Assembly (NCBI RefSeq): GCF_900155965.1
Contig: NZ_FTMG01000009.1
Span: 185,810 to 249,809, forward strand
DNA: 64,000 bases
Direction: 5' to 3'
Origin: Mucilaginibacter lappiensis
GTDB taxonomy: Bacteria; Bacteroidota; Bacteroidia; Sphingobacteriales; Sphingobacteriaceae
Of this stretch, positions 53,782 through 63,449 are shown one piece after another; the first letter of the stretch is position 1, and each line of letters opens with the position of its first letter. A program made the translations under genes and the position numbers. Under the pieces are notes generated by a model. The model did no database searches. It saw only the letters and a program-made list of their open reading frames with translations, and had not been told where the DNA came from.

Positions 53782-54912
53782 ATGGCTTCCAAACCCTCTC
53801 TTTCTTTTTACACAAATATTCCAACGCCTTACCAGCTATCTTTTTTTAATGAGCTTAGCAAGTTATTTGATTTAACGGTAATATACTATTCAAATACCGA
53901 AAACAATCGGGAATGGAAATTTGATTTAAATGTAGAGTATAGGACGGTTGTACTTAATAATAACTTTATTGCTAAAATAATTCAAAAAAAAGTGATCGAT
54001 TTTCATTTCAGTTGGCAAATATTTAAGCTGGCATGGAATGATAAAAGTGATTATTTTATAATTGGAGGCAGCTATTGGATACCTAATGCAGCTATTGCAC
54101 TAACTTTTAATAAAATTAAAAGGAAAAAGATAGCTTACTTTTCTGAGCCATTATTTGAAGTAAGAAATAAAGTCAAATATGCCATAAAATGGTTGCTTCT
54201 GCGAATTCTGCAATTTAATTGTAATGCTATTTTTTGTGTTAGTAAACAGGCTGCTGTTAGTTTTGAAAATTTTGGCGTAAAACTTCCTAAATTTATAATA
54301 CCCTATAACATTGATTCAAAGCTCTTTTTGCAGTTAAATTCAATAAAGCTGGAGGAGTTTAAATCAAAATATAAAAGTGCCAATGAAAAGATTATTCTAT
54401 CATCGGGATCTTTAATTGAACGAAAGGGAATGGATGTGCTTATAAATGCCGTAAAGGAAATTGATGACCCAGATCTTAGGTTAATAATTATTGGTGGTGG
54501 TCCCGATGAGCAAAAGCTAAAGGATCTTTGTGCTGATGACCATCGTATAATTTTTGCAGGCTTTCAAAGCCCAGATCATATTCCCTGTTTTTTTGGAATT
54601 GCTGATATTTTTGCTTTTGCCAGTAGATATGATGGCTGGGCGGTAGTTATCAATGAAGCAATAGCTGCCAATGTACCTATCATAAGTAGTAATGCGGTAG
54701 GTGCCGCCAAGGAGTTAATTACCCATCCCGATTTGGGCTTATTGTGTAAATCTGGTGATGTCCAGGAATTTAAAAATGCAATGGTATCGCTATTATCTAA
54801 TGAAAATAAAAGAATTGACATTAAAAAGCATTCACAAAAGCTTGTTCCTTTGATTTCTTCAGATTATAATGCGAATTATGTTTATGATATTTTTACCAGG
54901 CTTCTTGCATAA
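53782..54912 (+). CDS. Glycosyltransferase family 4
   Basis: The 376-residue GT-B enzyme contains ILSSGSLIERKGMDVLINAV near 207-226 and FASRYDGWAVVINEAIAANV near 284-303, the donor-binding region. No specificity can be given. It is one of four GT4 genes in the locus. Confidence 0.9.
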   Translation: MASKPSLSFYTNIPTPYQLSFFNELSKLFDLTVIYYSNTENNREWKFDLNVEYRTVVLNNNFIAKIIQKKVIDFHFSWQIFKLAWNDKSDYFIIGGSYWIPNAAIALTFNKIKRKKIAYFSEPLFEVRNKVKYAIKWLLLRILQFNCNAIFCVSKQAAVSFENFGVKLPKFIIPYNIDSKLFLQLNSIKLEEFKSKYKSANEKIILSSGSLIERKGMDVLINAVKEIDDPDLRLIIIGGGPDEQKLKDLCADDHRIIFAGFQSPDHIPCFFGIADIFAFASRYDGWAVVINEAIAANVPIISSNAVGAAKELITHPDLGLLCKSGDVQEFKNAMVSLLSNENKRIDIKKHSQKLVPLISSDYNANYVYDIFTRLLA

Positions 54913-54951
54913 GTGTAACACGATAAAATACGATAAATAAATAAAAATTTA

Positions 54952-56034
54952 ATGAAAGTTTTAATTATCGGCCCTTTTCCTTTACCTATAAATGGATGTT
55001 CATACGCAAATGAAATCTTATTGAGAAACTTCAAAAAGGAGAATCTTGAAACAAAGATCATTGACACCAGCACTAAGTCTATATCTTCAAATCAAGGAAC
55101 TAAGTTTTCTATCAGAAAAGCTTTTAGTTTTATACACACCTATTTAAAGACAGGAAAAGTAATAGCATCTGATGTGATTTACCTTACTCCCGGGCAAACC
55201 TTTTTCGGGATAGCTAAATATGCACCATTTATTTTTATGGCCATCTTGTTTCGCAAGCCCTATATAATACACTTACATGGTAATTACTTAGGTGCAGAAT
55301 ATAAAAGGCTTACCGGTATAAAGCGTAAAATATTTCATTATTTAATATCTCATGCCGCAGCCGGTATAGTTTTATCAAAGTCTTTATTAAAAAACTTTAC
55401 CGGTTTATTGCCTGATGAAAAACTACACATTGTAGAAAACTTTGTAAGTGATAATTTGCTTGGATTAAGTCAACACGAAAAGAATACGGATAAAATCAGA
55501 ATAATTTATTTGAGTAACTTGATGCGGGAAAAAGGAATAATTGATCTTTTGGACGCATTGTTGGTTTTGGATAAACAAGCCATAGACTTCAAAGTAGTAT
55601 TAGCAGGCGTTATTGAGACCGAAATCAGTGAAGAAGTAACAGCTAAAATGAGTAAGTTAAGAGATAAAATAGAGTATGCAGGAATAATTACGGGTTTAAC
55701 AAAAAAAGAAAGATTATTGGACGCAAACGTTTTTGTATTACCTACCTACTATAAAATGGAAGGACAGCCAATTTCTTTATTAGAAGGTATGGCTACCGGA
55801 AATATAATTTTAACTACTCAACATGCAGGCATTCCTGATATTATAACCGAATTAAATGGCTTTTTAATTGATGGGAAGTCTCCGGGGCAAATCCAGGAGG
55901 TTTTAGAAAATATAAATAAAAACCTGGGTTTTTATGTGAACAAGTTTTCGAAGCATAATATGGAATATACCTCTTCTAAATTCACGGAAGCAAAATTTAC
56001 AGAGAACATATTAAAAGTTGTTAAAGCTGTCTGA
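54952..56034 (+). CDS. Glycosyltransferase family 4
   Basis: The 360-residue GT-B enzyme starts KVLIIGPFPLPINGCSYANE and has RIIYLSNLMREKGIIDLLDA near 181-200 and LPTYYKMEGQPISLLEGMAT near 264-283. It follows the previous GT4 gene by 39 bases and precedes the WcaF-like gene by 38. Confidence 0.9.
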   Translation: MKVLIIGPFPLPINGCSYANEILLRNFKKENLETKIIDTSTKSISSNQGTKFSIRKAFSFIHTYLKTGKVIASDVIYLTPGQTFFGIAKYAPFIFMAILFRKPYIIHLHGNYLGAEYKRLTGIKRKIFHYLISHAAAGIVLSKSLLKNFTGLLPDEKLHIVENFVSDNLLGLSQHEKNTDKIRIIYLSNLMREKGIIDLLDALLVLDKQAIDFKVVLAGVIETEISEEVTAKMSKLRDKIEYAGIITGLTKKERLLDANVFVLPTYYKMEGQPISLLEGMATGNIILTTQHAGIPDIITELNGFLIDGKSPGQIQEVLENINKNLGFYVNKFSKHNMEYTSSKFTEAKFTENILKVVKAV

Positions 56035-56072
56035 ATTTCATGACCAATTAGTAGTTATATTATTAAAAAAGA

Positions 56073-56624
56073 ATGGAAACCGATCTTTCAAAATTTGATA
56101 TAGGTGATTATAAAGTAGGTGCTGGAAAAATGAAAGTGCTGATTTGGTATTTCTTTAACTATTACCTTCTTAATAGCTCGTTTCCATGGCCATACGGTAT
56201 AAAAGTTTCCCTATTGCGCCTTTTTGGTGCAAGAATTGGCAAAGGGTTGGTTATAAAGCCCAAAGTAAGGATTAAAAACCCCTGGCGACTTTCAATTGGC
56301 GACAATTGCTGGATTGGAGAATCTGTTTGGATTGATAATCTGGAGGATGTTGATATTGGAAATAATGTATCCATATCTCAGGGAGCAATGCTATTAACAG
56401 GGAATCATGATTATACAGTAGATGCTTTTCCTTATCGTTTGGGAAAAATACATATTGAAAATGGAGTGTGGATAGGTGCCCGGTCCGTTGTATGTCCTGG
56501 CGTAAGGTGCAAATCTCATTCTATTTTAACTGTAAGTTCTGTTGCTAATAAGGAGTTGGAAGAATTTGGAATATATTCCGGAAACCCGGCTATATTTGTT
56601 CGCGCCAGAAAGTTTAAATTATAG
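56073..56624 (+). CDS. wcaF: WcaF-like colanic-acid-type acetyltransferase
   Basis: The 183-residue beta-helix protein matches the WcaF/NodL group: an N-terminal part with YDIGDYKVG-like residues (FDIGDYKVGAGKMK), then hexapeptide turns (RLSIGDNCWIGESVWIDNLE, DVDIGNNVSISQGAMLLTGN) and the conserved HIENGVWIGARSVVCPGV. It likely acetylates a sugar on the lipid-linked unit. Unlike the CatB-type gene upstream, this branch is typical of colanic-acid-like clusters. Confidence 0.87.
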   Translation: METDLSKFDIGDYKVGAGKMKVLIWYFFNYYLLNSSFPWPYGIKVSLLRLFGARIGKGLVIKPKVRIKNPWRLSIGDNCWIGESVWIDNLEDVDIGNNVSISQGAMLLTGNHDYTVDAFPYRLGKIHIENGVWIGARSVVCPGVRCKSHSILTVSSVANKELEEFGIYSGNPAIFVRARKFKL

Positions 56625-56756
56625 TGTACTAAACTGTATATAACTAAGTTTTATTTGTTGCCTGCCTCTGACTTAATTTTAATAAATGCCAGTAATGACA
56701 TTTACTCCAATTAACCGAATCAATTTGATAATTGTTAAAATTTAAATAAAATTACA

Positions 56757-58100
56757 ATGAAAAAGCTTCTTTTATTTTTGCTGATAAACATGATTTTTAT
56801 CAGTATTTCGTTTGGACAGGCTCAAAAAAAGGTTTTTGCGCATTACATGGTTTGTTTTACATCATATGATAATGGCAGTGTTGCTGGGTATAAAAAAGAT
56901 ATTCAGGATGCTCAAAACTTAGGAATTGATGGATTTGCCCTTAATTGTGGAAGTTGGGACGCCACTTACAAACTACATGTATCAAAGTTATTTCAGGCAG
57001 CAAATGAACTAGGGACTAACTTTAATTTATTTTTCTCTGTTGATAAATGCTGTGGTATTACCAGCGACCAGGTTAAGGATATGGTTCAAACTTATACCGG
57101 TAATCAAAATTATTATAAGTATAACAACCGACCATTTTTATCAGCATGGGGAGGAGGCGACTTTTTTAAGAGTGTAATTATAGATTTAAGGCAGAAAGGA
57201 TATAACGTCTATTTTGTGCCATTTCTTTATAACAAAGTAGGGTCTTATGCAACAGAAATTCCTGATTATGGAACCATTGTGCAAAATTATAATGCATATT
57301 GGAAAGGTTATATAGATGGATATTTCTATTTTGGTGCAGTTGGTTTACCATTCAAAAATATTAAAGGATCTAATCTGGATGCTGCCGAAGCAAGTGCTAC
57401 AGTATTACATCAAAATAAAATGACATTTATGTCGTTTGTATCCCCTCAGTACTGGGGTGATAGGCAGCCTACTGCTGGTAGGCGTTATTATGAATATAAT
57501 GGCGGCGAGGGAATAATTTCGCAATGGGAATCCATTATTAAATCCCAAAAGCCCGATTGGGTAGAGTTATCAACATGGAACGATTGGACAGAGGGGACTT
57601 ACTTTTCACCTATAGATAATATTGATGATTATGTATACCCATTAAAGCAATTACACCCTGAAAAGGGATTCTATAAATCTCATAAAGGTTTTGCAGAATT
57701 GAGTAAATACTATATCCAATGGTATAAAAGTGGAGTAAAGCCAGCAATTAATAAAGATGAAATTTTTTACTTCTATCGCACACAATCAAAAAATGCTACC
57801 CCGGCTGATCCAAAAGGATTGGTACATAGCCGTATAGGGAAAGTTGACGATATAATATACATTACATCTTTTTTACGGTCGCCGGCAACGCTTGTTGTTA
57901 GCTCAGGCGGGGTTGTTACAAGCTACGACCTGGGTATCGGAATCAATAATACCAGAATACCATTTCAGGTGGGCCAGCAGATTTTTAAAGTAGTAAGGGG
58001 GGGCACTACTATTATAAATCAACAGGGCGAAGACATTATATCAGCGCCTAAAAGCTTTAATTTTAATGTATACAGCGGCTTTGCTGTTAATAATAAATAA
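56757..58100 (+). CDS. Secreted GH71-like glycoside hydrolase
   Basis: The 447-residue protein has a signal peptide (MKKLLLFLLINMIFISISFG) and the GH71 pattern seen in alpha-1,3-glucanases: KVFAHYMVCFTSYDNGSVAG near the mature start, LGIDGFALNCGSWDATY, FNLFFSVDKCC and WVELSTWNDWTEGTYF. A beta-rich C-terminal part (about 350-447) follows. Lying among glycosyltransferase genes, it may trim or release the polysaccharide rather than feed on foreign glucan. That role is inferred. Confidence 0.8.
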   Translation: MKKLLLFLLINMIFISISFGQAQKKVFAHYMVCFTSYDNGSVAGYKKDIQDAQNLGIDGFALNCGSWDATYKLHVSKLFQAANELGTNFNLFFSVDKCCGITSDQVKDMVQTYTGNQNYYKYNNRPFLSAWGGGDFFKSVIIDLRQKGYNVYFVPFLYNKVGSYATEIPDYGTIVQNYNAYWKGYIDGYFYFGAVGLPFKNIKGSNLDAAEASATVLHQNKMTFMSFVSPQYWGDRQPTAGRRYYEYNGGEGIISQWESIIKSQKPDWVELSTWNDWTEGTYFSPIDNIDDYVYPLKQLHPEKGFYKSHKGFAELSKYYIQWYKSGVKPAINKDEIFYFYRTQSKNATPADPKGLVHSRIGKVDDIIYITSFLRSPATLVVSSGGVVTSYDLGIGINNTRIPFQVGQQIFKVVRGGTTIINQQGEDIISAPKSFNFNVYSGFAVNNK

Positions 58101-58182
58101 AACGAAAGATATTTAACTCTTTAGCAGGCAAATTGTTAAAAGGTTAATTGGTTATTATCATATAGATTAAACTAACGAGTTA

Positions 58183-59460
58183 GTGGATTTTAAAGAGCAG
58201 TTTAACAAAAAGAAGATCTTACTTATCAGTCATAATTTTTCTCCGGAACCTACGGGTATCGGAAAATATAATGGAGAAATGATGGACTGGCTAGCCCGAA
58301 GTGGTTTTGATTGTACTGTGGTAACAACCTATCCTTATTATCCTTATTGGAAAGTTCAGAGTCCATACAAGAACAGATGGTATAAAAAGGAACTTGTTAA
58401 TTATAATCAGAATGCATCTTTAATGACGGTTTATCGTTGTCCTTCTTACGTCCCTTCTAATCCAACAGGATTAAAAAGGATGATTCAGGATTTGTCATTT
58501 TGGAGTTCTATGTTTTGGACTATTGCGAAATTGATTGTAAAAAAAAACAAGTTTGATCTTATAATTACAGTAGCTCCACCTTTTCACCTGGCATATCTGG
58601 GTTTAATGATCAGAAAGTATACTGGCGGAAAGTTATTGTATCATGTTCAGGACTTACAAATTGAAGCCGCGCAGGATTTAAATATGCTTTCAAGTAATAA
58701 ACTATTTGAAAGATTATATAAAATCGAAAAGAAAGTTCTGGATAAGGCTGATTTTGTAAGCAGTATTTCGGAAGGTATGATCAAAAAAATTACTGAAAAA
58801 GCACAAAGAGAGATTCAGTTTTTTCCGAATTGGGTTGATACAAACAGATTTTTCCCAATAACAGATAGGGGAGAGTTAAAAACGAAATGGGGCTTTCAAG
58901 CCGATGACAAGGTTTTTCTTTATTCTGGTGCTATAGGGGAAAAGCAAGGCCTGGAATCAATTTTGTATGCAGCAGAAAAATTAATTAATAATGATAAAAT
59001 AAAGTTCGTTATCTGCGGTTCGGGCCCATATAAAGAAAAACTAATTGAAATGGCCAATAGCGCAGGTTTAATTAACGTATCTTTTCTGCCAGTTCAGGAA
59101 ATGGATGTATTTAATGAATTTTTAAATATGGCCGACCTGCATTTAATTTTGCAGAAATCAAACGCAAGTGATTTGGTTATGCCATCAAAACTTACAACGA
59201 TTTTGGCCGTTGGCGGGGTAAGTTTAGTAACGGCACCTGAAGGCACATCACTTTATAAAACAATTGATCAATATAATTTAGGGTACATTATTGAACCTGA
59301 AAACACTGAATTACTATGCAAAGCGATAGTTGAAATGAAATTTGACACAGACTTTGAATTAAAGAAACAAAAGTCACGCGAATATGCTTTGAAATACCTC
59401 AATATTGATAATGTGATGAATGAATTCTTAACTAAGTTTGCCTTAATAAGTCACTCTTAA
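58183..59460 (+). CDS. wcaI: WcaI-like glycosyltransferase family 4
   Basis: The 425-residue enzyme shows the WcaI pattern: KKILLISHNFSPEPTGIGKY, TVVTTYPYYPYWKVQSPYKN, LYHVQDLQIEAAQDLNMLSS and a C-terminal donor region with LVMPSKLTTILAVGG. WcaI adds a fucose in colanic acid synthesis, which fits the gmd-fcl genes downstream, but the sugar here is not certain. The start appears to be GTG at 58183. A large hairpin follows the stop. Confidence 0.85.
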   Translation: MDFKEQFNKKKILLISHNFSPEPTGIGKYNGEMMDWLARSGFDCTVVTTYPYYPYWKVQSPYKNRWYKKELVNYNQNASLMTVYRCPSYVPSNPTGLKRMIQDLSFWSSMFWTIAKLIVKKNKFDLIITVAPPFHLAYLGLMIRKYTGGKLLYHVQDLQIEAAQDLNMLSSNKLFERLYKIEKKVLDKADFVSSISEGMIKKITEKAQREIQFFPNWVDTNRFFPITDRGELKTKWGFQADDKVFLYSGAIGEKQGLESILYAAEKLINNDKIKFVICGSGPYKEKLIEMANSAGLINVSFLPVQEMDVFNEFLNMADLHLILQKSNASDLVMPSKLTTILAVGGVSLVTAPEGTSLYKTIDQYNLGYIIEPENTELLCKAIVEMKFDTDFELKKQKSREYALKYLNIDNVMNEFLTKFALISHS

Positions 59461-59493
59461 ACCCAGTAGCCAATAAATCATCTTTATTGAAAT

Positions 59494-59551
59494 CTGATCA
59501 TTATGAAATCAATTAATTACTTCGGAAGGTAATCGATTTCATAATGATCAG
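59494..59551. terminator. Bidirectional hairpin between convergent genes
   Basis: CTGATCATTATGAAATC (59494-59510) and GATTTCATAATGATCAG (59535-59551) are exact 17-bp inverted copies. An inner ATTAC/GTAAT stem closes on a TTCGGAAG loop. It lies between the 3' ends of the wcaI-like gene and the minus-strand GH79-like gene and could end both transcripts. Confidence 0.75.
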
Positions 59552-59610
59552 ATAATCTGTATTCAAGTATTATTGCCTTATATAGTACGTAATATTTATA
59601 AGGCCAATAC

Positions 59611-61065
59611 TTATTGTACTGATGTTCCAGAGGCTGTTTGTACTTTAATTACTGCTGCGCTTGAAGCAGGAATGTTAATTGTAAAGGTATCTTTATTTAT
59701 GCTAAACTGTTCACTGATGTTTGGTTTGAAGGTTCCATCGGTATTAACCTGACTGTTTGCGAATCTTACGCCTGTGGCCGAAATTACCAGAGGTGCGGTT
59801 AATCTGGCAATTGAAATTGTTGAAGCCGATTTACTTAACTGTACGTTAATAGAAAAGTTTTTAGATACTTCTTTATTTATTATTGTTATTGCGTAATCAC
59901 CATTAGCCAGTGCGCAAGCATAGGCACTACAGTTATAGGTGTTATTATCCATACTAGTTGGAATAATGGTGGCATTGCTGTTAGTTGCATATCTAAAAGC
60001 CAGCATACCATAATACAATGGCCTTGCAGTTAGTATACCATTATCAATAGTTATTGCGGTGTAGTGTTGGTCTGTATTAGTACCGCTATGAAAGTTAACG
60101 CCTGCACAATTATTTTGGGCTGCCTGCCACATAAAGTCAAGCCCCCATAATGCAGAGGCAAATACATCACTCACCCCAACTTTACCGCCATAAGAAGCAC
60201 TATTACATTCAGTGATACGGTACGGTAAATTAACCCGCTTGGAGATGTCATGAAGGGTCTGAAAATATTTATCTAAAGCATTATCTTTTACTAAAATATC
60301 GTTGTAAGCTAAACCTGCGTCTGTACCTCGGTGAGGATAATAATGCTGATCAATTAGGCGGAGAATACCCTTTTCATTATTGGCCAAAGCTTCTATCCAA
60401 CCTGTATTATACCCCACATCAGGACCCGCAAACGGAAGTCGTGGGGCAACTGAGTTAATTGCCGAGTAATAGCTTTTCCATTCTCCAATAAAATCTGCAT
60501 AGCTATAATTAGATTTTCGTAATTTATCAAACATGTAATAGTCTGGCTCATTCCCCATCTGTAAGGCATTAAGGTTGCCTTTTAATGTGGCTGCAATATA
60601 TTTTGCTTCTTCTGCCGCACTTTTAGGGTCATTAGCTCCCAAATTTAGCCCAAATATAACAGGCCATCCTATGGCGCTTGTAAATTTTGCCATCCGGTCG
60701 ATATCTGTTGTATTTAGAGAGTTCATACCATTATTAACGGTACGTGAGTTGCCTGTCCATGGAATTCGATCGCTGGTATTACCTCCGAAGCGTAATATGC
60801 CCGGCCCCAGATTTTTAAATAATTGGACTACTGCAGAATTTTGTTCATTTAAGAAATCTGGATTTTGAGTAAGAGTTTCTACTTCGTAACTTAATCCTTC
60901 AAATGTTTTAGGGATAGCCTGGCCTGGGTTTTTTTGATCCACAGTAAGGTTTAAATTGAGAGGCTTACTTACGTCTGGTATTAACGCTGGGTCAGTTTGT
61001 TGAGTATTCTTGCTACAAGAAAAAAAGCATAGCAACGCTATGATGATAAGTCTGGGTCTATTCAT
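59611..61065 (-). CDS. GH79-like glycoside hydrolase lipoprotein
   Basis: The 484-residue protein has a lipoprotein signal (MNRPRLIIIALLCFFSCSKN, acylated Cys at 17) and a TIM-barrel hydrolase with GPGILRFGGNTSDRIPW, the acid/base Glu in MGNEPDYY and the nucleophile Glu in YRITECNSAS, then a C-terminal beta-sandwich. The pattern resembles GH79 beta-glucuronidases/heparanases. I chose the ATG at 61065, because the upstream ATG at 61092 would add nine residues before a clean signal. It is the only minus-strand gene in the locus, and may be a surface enzyme acting on the same polymer. Confidence 0.75.
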   Translation of the reverse strand: MNRPRLIIIALLCFFSCSKNTQQTDPALIPDVSKPLNLNLTVDQKNPGQAIPKTFEGLSYEVETLTQNPDFLNEQNSAVVQLFKNLGPGILRFGGNTSDRIPWTGNSRTVNNGMNSLNTTDIDRMAKFTSAIGWPVIFGLNLGANDPKSAAEEAKYIAATLKGNLNALQMGNEPDYYMFDKLRKSNYSYADFIGEWKSYYSAINSVAPRLPFAGPDVGYNTGWIEALANNEKGILRLIDQHYYPHRGTDAGLAYNDILVKDNALDKYFQTLHDISKRVNLPYRITECNSASYGGKVGVSDVFASALWGLDFMWQAAQNNCAGVNFHSGTNTDQHYTAITIDNGILTARPLYYGMLAFRYATNSNATIIPTSMDNNTYNCSAYACALANGDYAITIINKEVSKNFSINVQLSKSASTISIARLTAPLVISATGVRFANSQVNTDGTFKPNISEQFSINKDTFTINIPASSAAVIKVQTASGTSVQ

Positions 61066-61385
61066 TTTAATTAGGGGTATAAATTCTAGCAAAGATATTA
61101 TTTAGAACATTAAATTTAATGAATACAATTGTTATTTTTTTGTTATTTTATTTTTTCAGTAAGCACATTGTTTATAGTTGTAAAAACGGGTATTATATAT
61201 TTAATATTCTGGAAATTTTAGTGTAGACAGTTTTATTGATTTTGTAAAAATTTCAATTGAATAGCAATTTTAATGTTATCTTGCAATGTTTTTGTTACTA
61301 AATATAGCAAAAACAAAATTATTACAAACTTTACATTGTAAATGTTGTTATAGCTCAAATAATTTAGGTCACTACAATATAAACT
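61066..61385. other. 320-base divergent spacer upstream of gmd
   Basis: This very AT-rich spacer separates the minus-strand GH79-like gene from gmd and should hold promoters for both. A weak candidate for gmd is TTG at 61336-61338 with TAATTTAG at 61360-61367 (21-bp spacer). No open frame or strong hairpin was found. Confidence 0.35.
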
Positions 61386-62501
61386 ATGAAAAAAATTGCC
61401 CTCATTACAGGTATAACCGGTCAAGACGGAGCTTATTTAACTGAATTGTTATTATCAAAAGGATATGAAGTTCATGGAATTAAACGTCGAAGTTCTTTAT
61501 TTAATACAGACAGGATAGATCATTTATACCAGGATCCACATGATGACGACCAAAGGTTAATATTACATTATGGTGATTTGAGTGATAGCACCAACTTAAT
61601 ACGCATTATTCAACAGGTACAGCCTGACGAAATATATAACTTAGGCGCTATGTCGCATGTAAAAGTTAGCTTTGATACACCAGAATATACAGCCAATGCA
61701 GATGGTATAGGAACTTTAAGGTTGTTAGAGGCCATTCGTATTTTAGGACTGGAAAAGAAAACTAAAATTTACCAGGCTTCTACGTCTGAATTATATGGTT
61801 TGGTTCAGGCTGTTCCACAGTCAGAAACCACCCCTTTTTATCCTCGTTCTCCTTATGCCGTAGCTAAAATGTATGCTTACTGGATAACGGTGAATTATAG
61901 AGAAGCCTATGGAATCTATGCTTGCAATGGTATCTTGTTTAATCACGAAAGTCCTTTACGCGGCGAAACATTTGTTACCCGTAAAATAACAAGGGCAACA
62001 GCTAAAATAGCAATGGGATTGCAGGATAAGTTGTTCTTGGGTAATCTTGATGCACAAAGAGATTGGGGGCATGCTAAAGATTATGTAGAAGCCATGTACT
62101 TGATTTTACAACAGGAGACCCCAGAAGATTATGTTATCGCTACTGGCGTAACAACCAGGGTACGTGAATTTGTAAGACTTGCATTTGCTGAAGTAGGTAT
62201 AGCAATTGAATTTAAAGGCGAGGGTGCTGCTGAAAAAGGATACGTAGTTAGTTGTTCTAATCCCGATTTTCAAATTGAAATTGGAAAAGAAGTAGTTTCT
62301 GTTGACGAGAAATATTTCCGTCCTACAGAGGTTGATCTTTTAATAGGCGATCCTACTAAATCAAAAACCAAATTAGGATGGCAACCAAAATATGATCTTC
62401 AGCATTTGGTACGTGAAATGGTTGCAGCCGATGTAGATCTTTTTAGAAGAGAAAAATTATTGAAAGATTCGGGCTACTCAATTAGAAACCAGTTTGAATA
62501 A
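61386..62501 (+). CDS. gmd: GDP-mannose 4,6-dehydratase
   Basis: Gmd makes GDP-4-keto-6-deoxymannose, the first step to GDP-L-fucose. The 371-residue SDR has ITGITGQDGAYLTELLLSKG (NADP site), KRRSSLFNTDRIDHLY, STSELYGLVQAVPQSETTPF and the catalytic YAVAK (PYAVAKMYAYW). NHESPLRGETFVTRKITRAT is characteristic of the family. fcl starts 5 bases after its stop. Confidence 0.98.
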   Translation: MKKIALITGITGQDGAYLTELLLSKGYEVHGIKRRSSLFNTDRIDHLYQDPHDDDQRLILHYGDLSDSTNLIRIIQQVQPDEIYNLGAMSHVKVSFDTPEYTANADGIGTLRLLEAIRILGLEKKTKIYQASTSELYGLVQAVPQSETTPFYPRSPYAVAKMYAYWITVNYREAYGIYACNGILFNHESPLRGETFVTRKITRATAKIAMGLQDKLFLGNLDAQRDWGHAKDYVEAMYLILQQETPEDYVIATGVTTRVREFVRLAFAEVGIAIEFKGEGAAEKGYVVSCSNPDFQIEIGKEVVSVDEKYFRPTEVDLLIGDPTKSKTKLGWQPKYDLQHLVREMVAADVDLFRREKLLKDSGYSIRNQFE

Positions 62502-62506
62502 ACAAA

Positions 62507-63433
62507 ATGGAGAAAACTTCTAAAATATATATAGCCGGCCATAAAGGTATGGTTGGGTCTGCTATATATCGGAAATTGACTAAAGAAGGCTTTGAAAATA
62601 TTATAACCCGTAACTCATCTGATCTGGACCTTCGTGATCAGAAAGCTGTTACTGATTTTTTTTCAGCGGAGAAACCAGATTATGTATTCTTAGCTGCTGC
62701 TAAGGTTGGTGGTATTATTGCCAATAATACCTATCGCGCCGATTTTTTATATGAGAATCTGCAGATACAGAATAATATCATCCATTCATCATATGTTAAT
62801 AGTGTTAAGAAGCTTTTGTTTTTGGGTTCAAGTTGCATTTATCCCAAAATGGCTCCTCAGCCTCTAAAAGAAGAATATCTGTTAACGGGTTTACTCGAAC
62901 CTACGAATGAACCATATGCTATAGCAAAAATTGCCGGTATAAAAATGTGCGATGCGTATCGTGATCAGTATAATTGTAATTTTATATCGGTTATGCCTAC
63001 AAATTTGTATGGTTATAATGATAACTACCATCCACAAAACTCACACGTATTACCTGCTTTGATTCGCCGCTTTCATGAAGCAAAACAGCAAAATCTACCA
63101 AATGTTACTATTTGGGGTACCGGATCACCTAAAAGGGAGTTTTTATTTGCAGATGATTTAGCAGAAGCTTGCTATTATTTAATGCAAAATTATGATGAAC
63201 CAGGTTTAGTGAATATTGGAACAGGTGAGGATATCTCTATAAAGGATTTGGCAATTTTAATTAAAAATATAATTGGCTACGATGGTGAAATTAACTTTGA
63301 TACGACAAAGCCAGACGGAACTCCACGAAAGTTAATGGATGTTTCTAAGTTACATAGTAAAGGCTGGAAACATACAATTGAGCTTGAAGAAGGTATAAAA
63401 TTAGCTTATCAGGATTTTCTTGATAAACGGTGA
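62507..63433 (+). CDS. fcl: GDP-L-fucose synthase
   Basis: Fcl epimerises and reduces the Gmd product to GDP-L-fucose. The 308 residues include IYIAGHKGMVGSAIYRKL, the family LFLGSSCIYPKMAPQPLKEE, EPYAIAKIAGIKMCDAYRDQ (YxxxK) and NLYGYNDNYHPQNSHVLPAL. With gmd it supplies fucose, probably for the WcaI-like enzyme or another transferase of this locus. Confidence 0.98.
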   Translation: MEKTSKIYIAGHKGMVGSAIYRKLTKEGFENIITRNSSDLDLRDQKAVTDFFSAEKPDYVFLAAAKVGGIIANNTYRADFLYENLQIQNNIIHSSYVNSVKKLLFLGSSCIYPKMAPQPLKEEYLLTGLLEPTNEPYAIAKIAGIKMCDAYRDQYNCNFISVMPTNLYGYNDNYHPQNSHVLPALIRRFHEAKQQNLPNVTIWGTGSPKREFLFADDLAEACYYLMQNYDEPGLVNIGTGEDISIKDLAILIKNIIGYDGEINFDTTKPDGTPRKLMDVSKLHSKGWKHTIELEEGIKLAYQDFLDKR

Positions 63434-63449
63434 TGAGAACAATCAAAAT

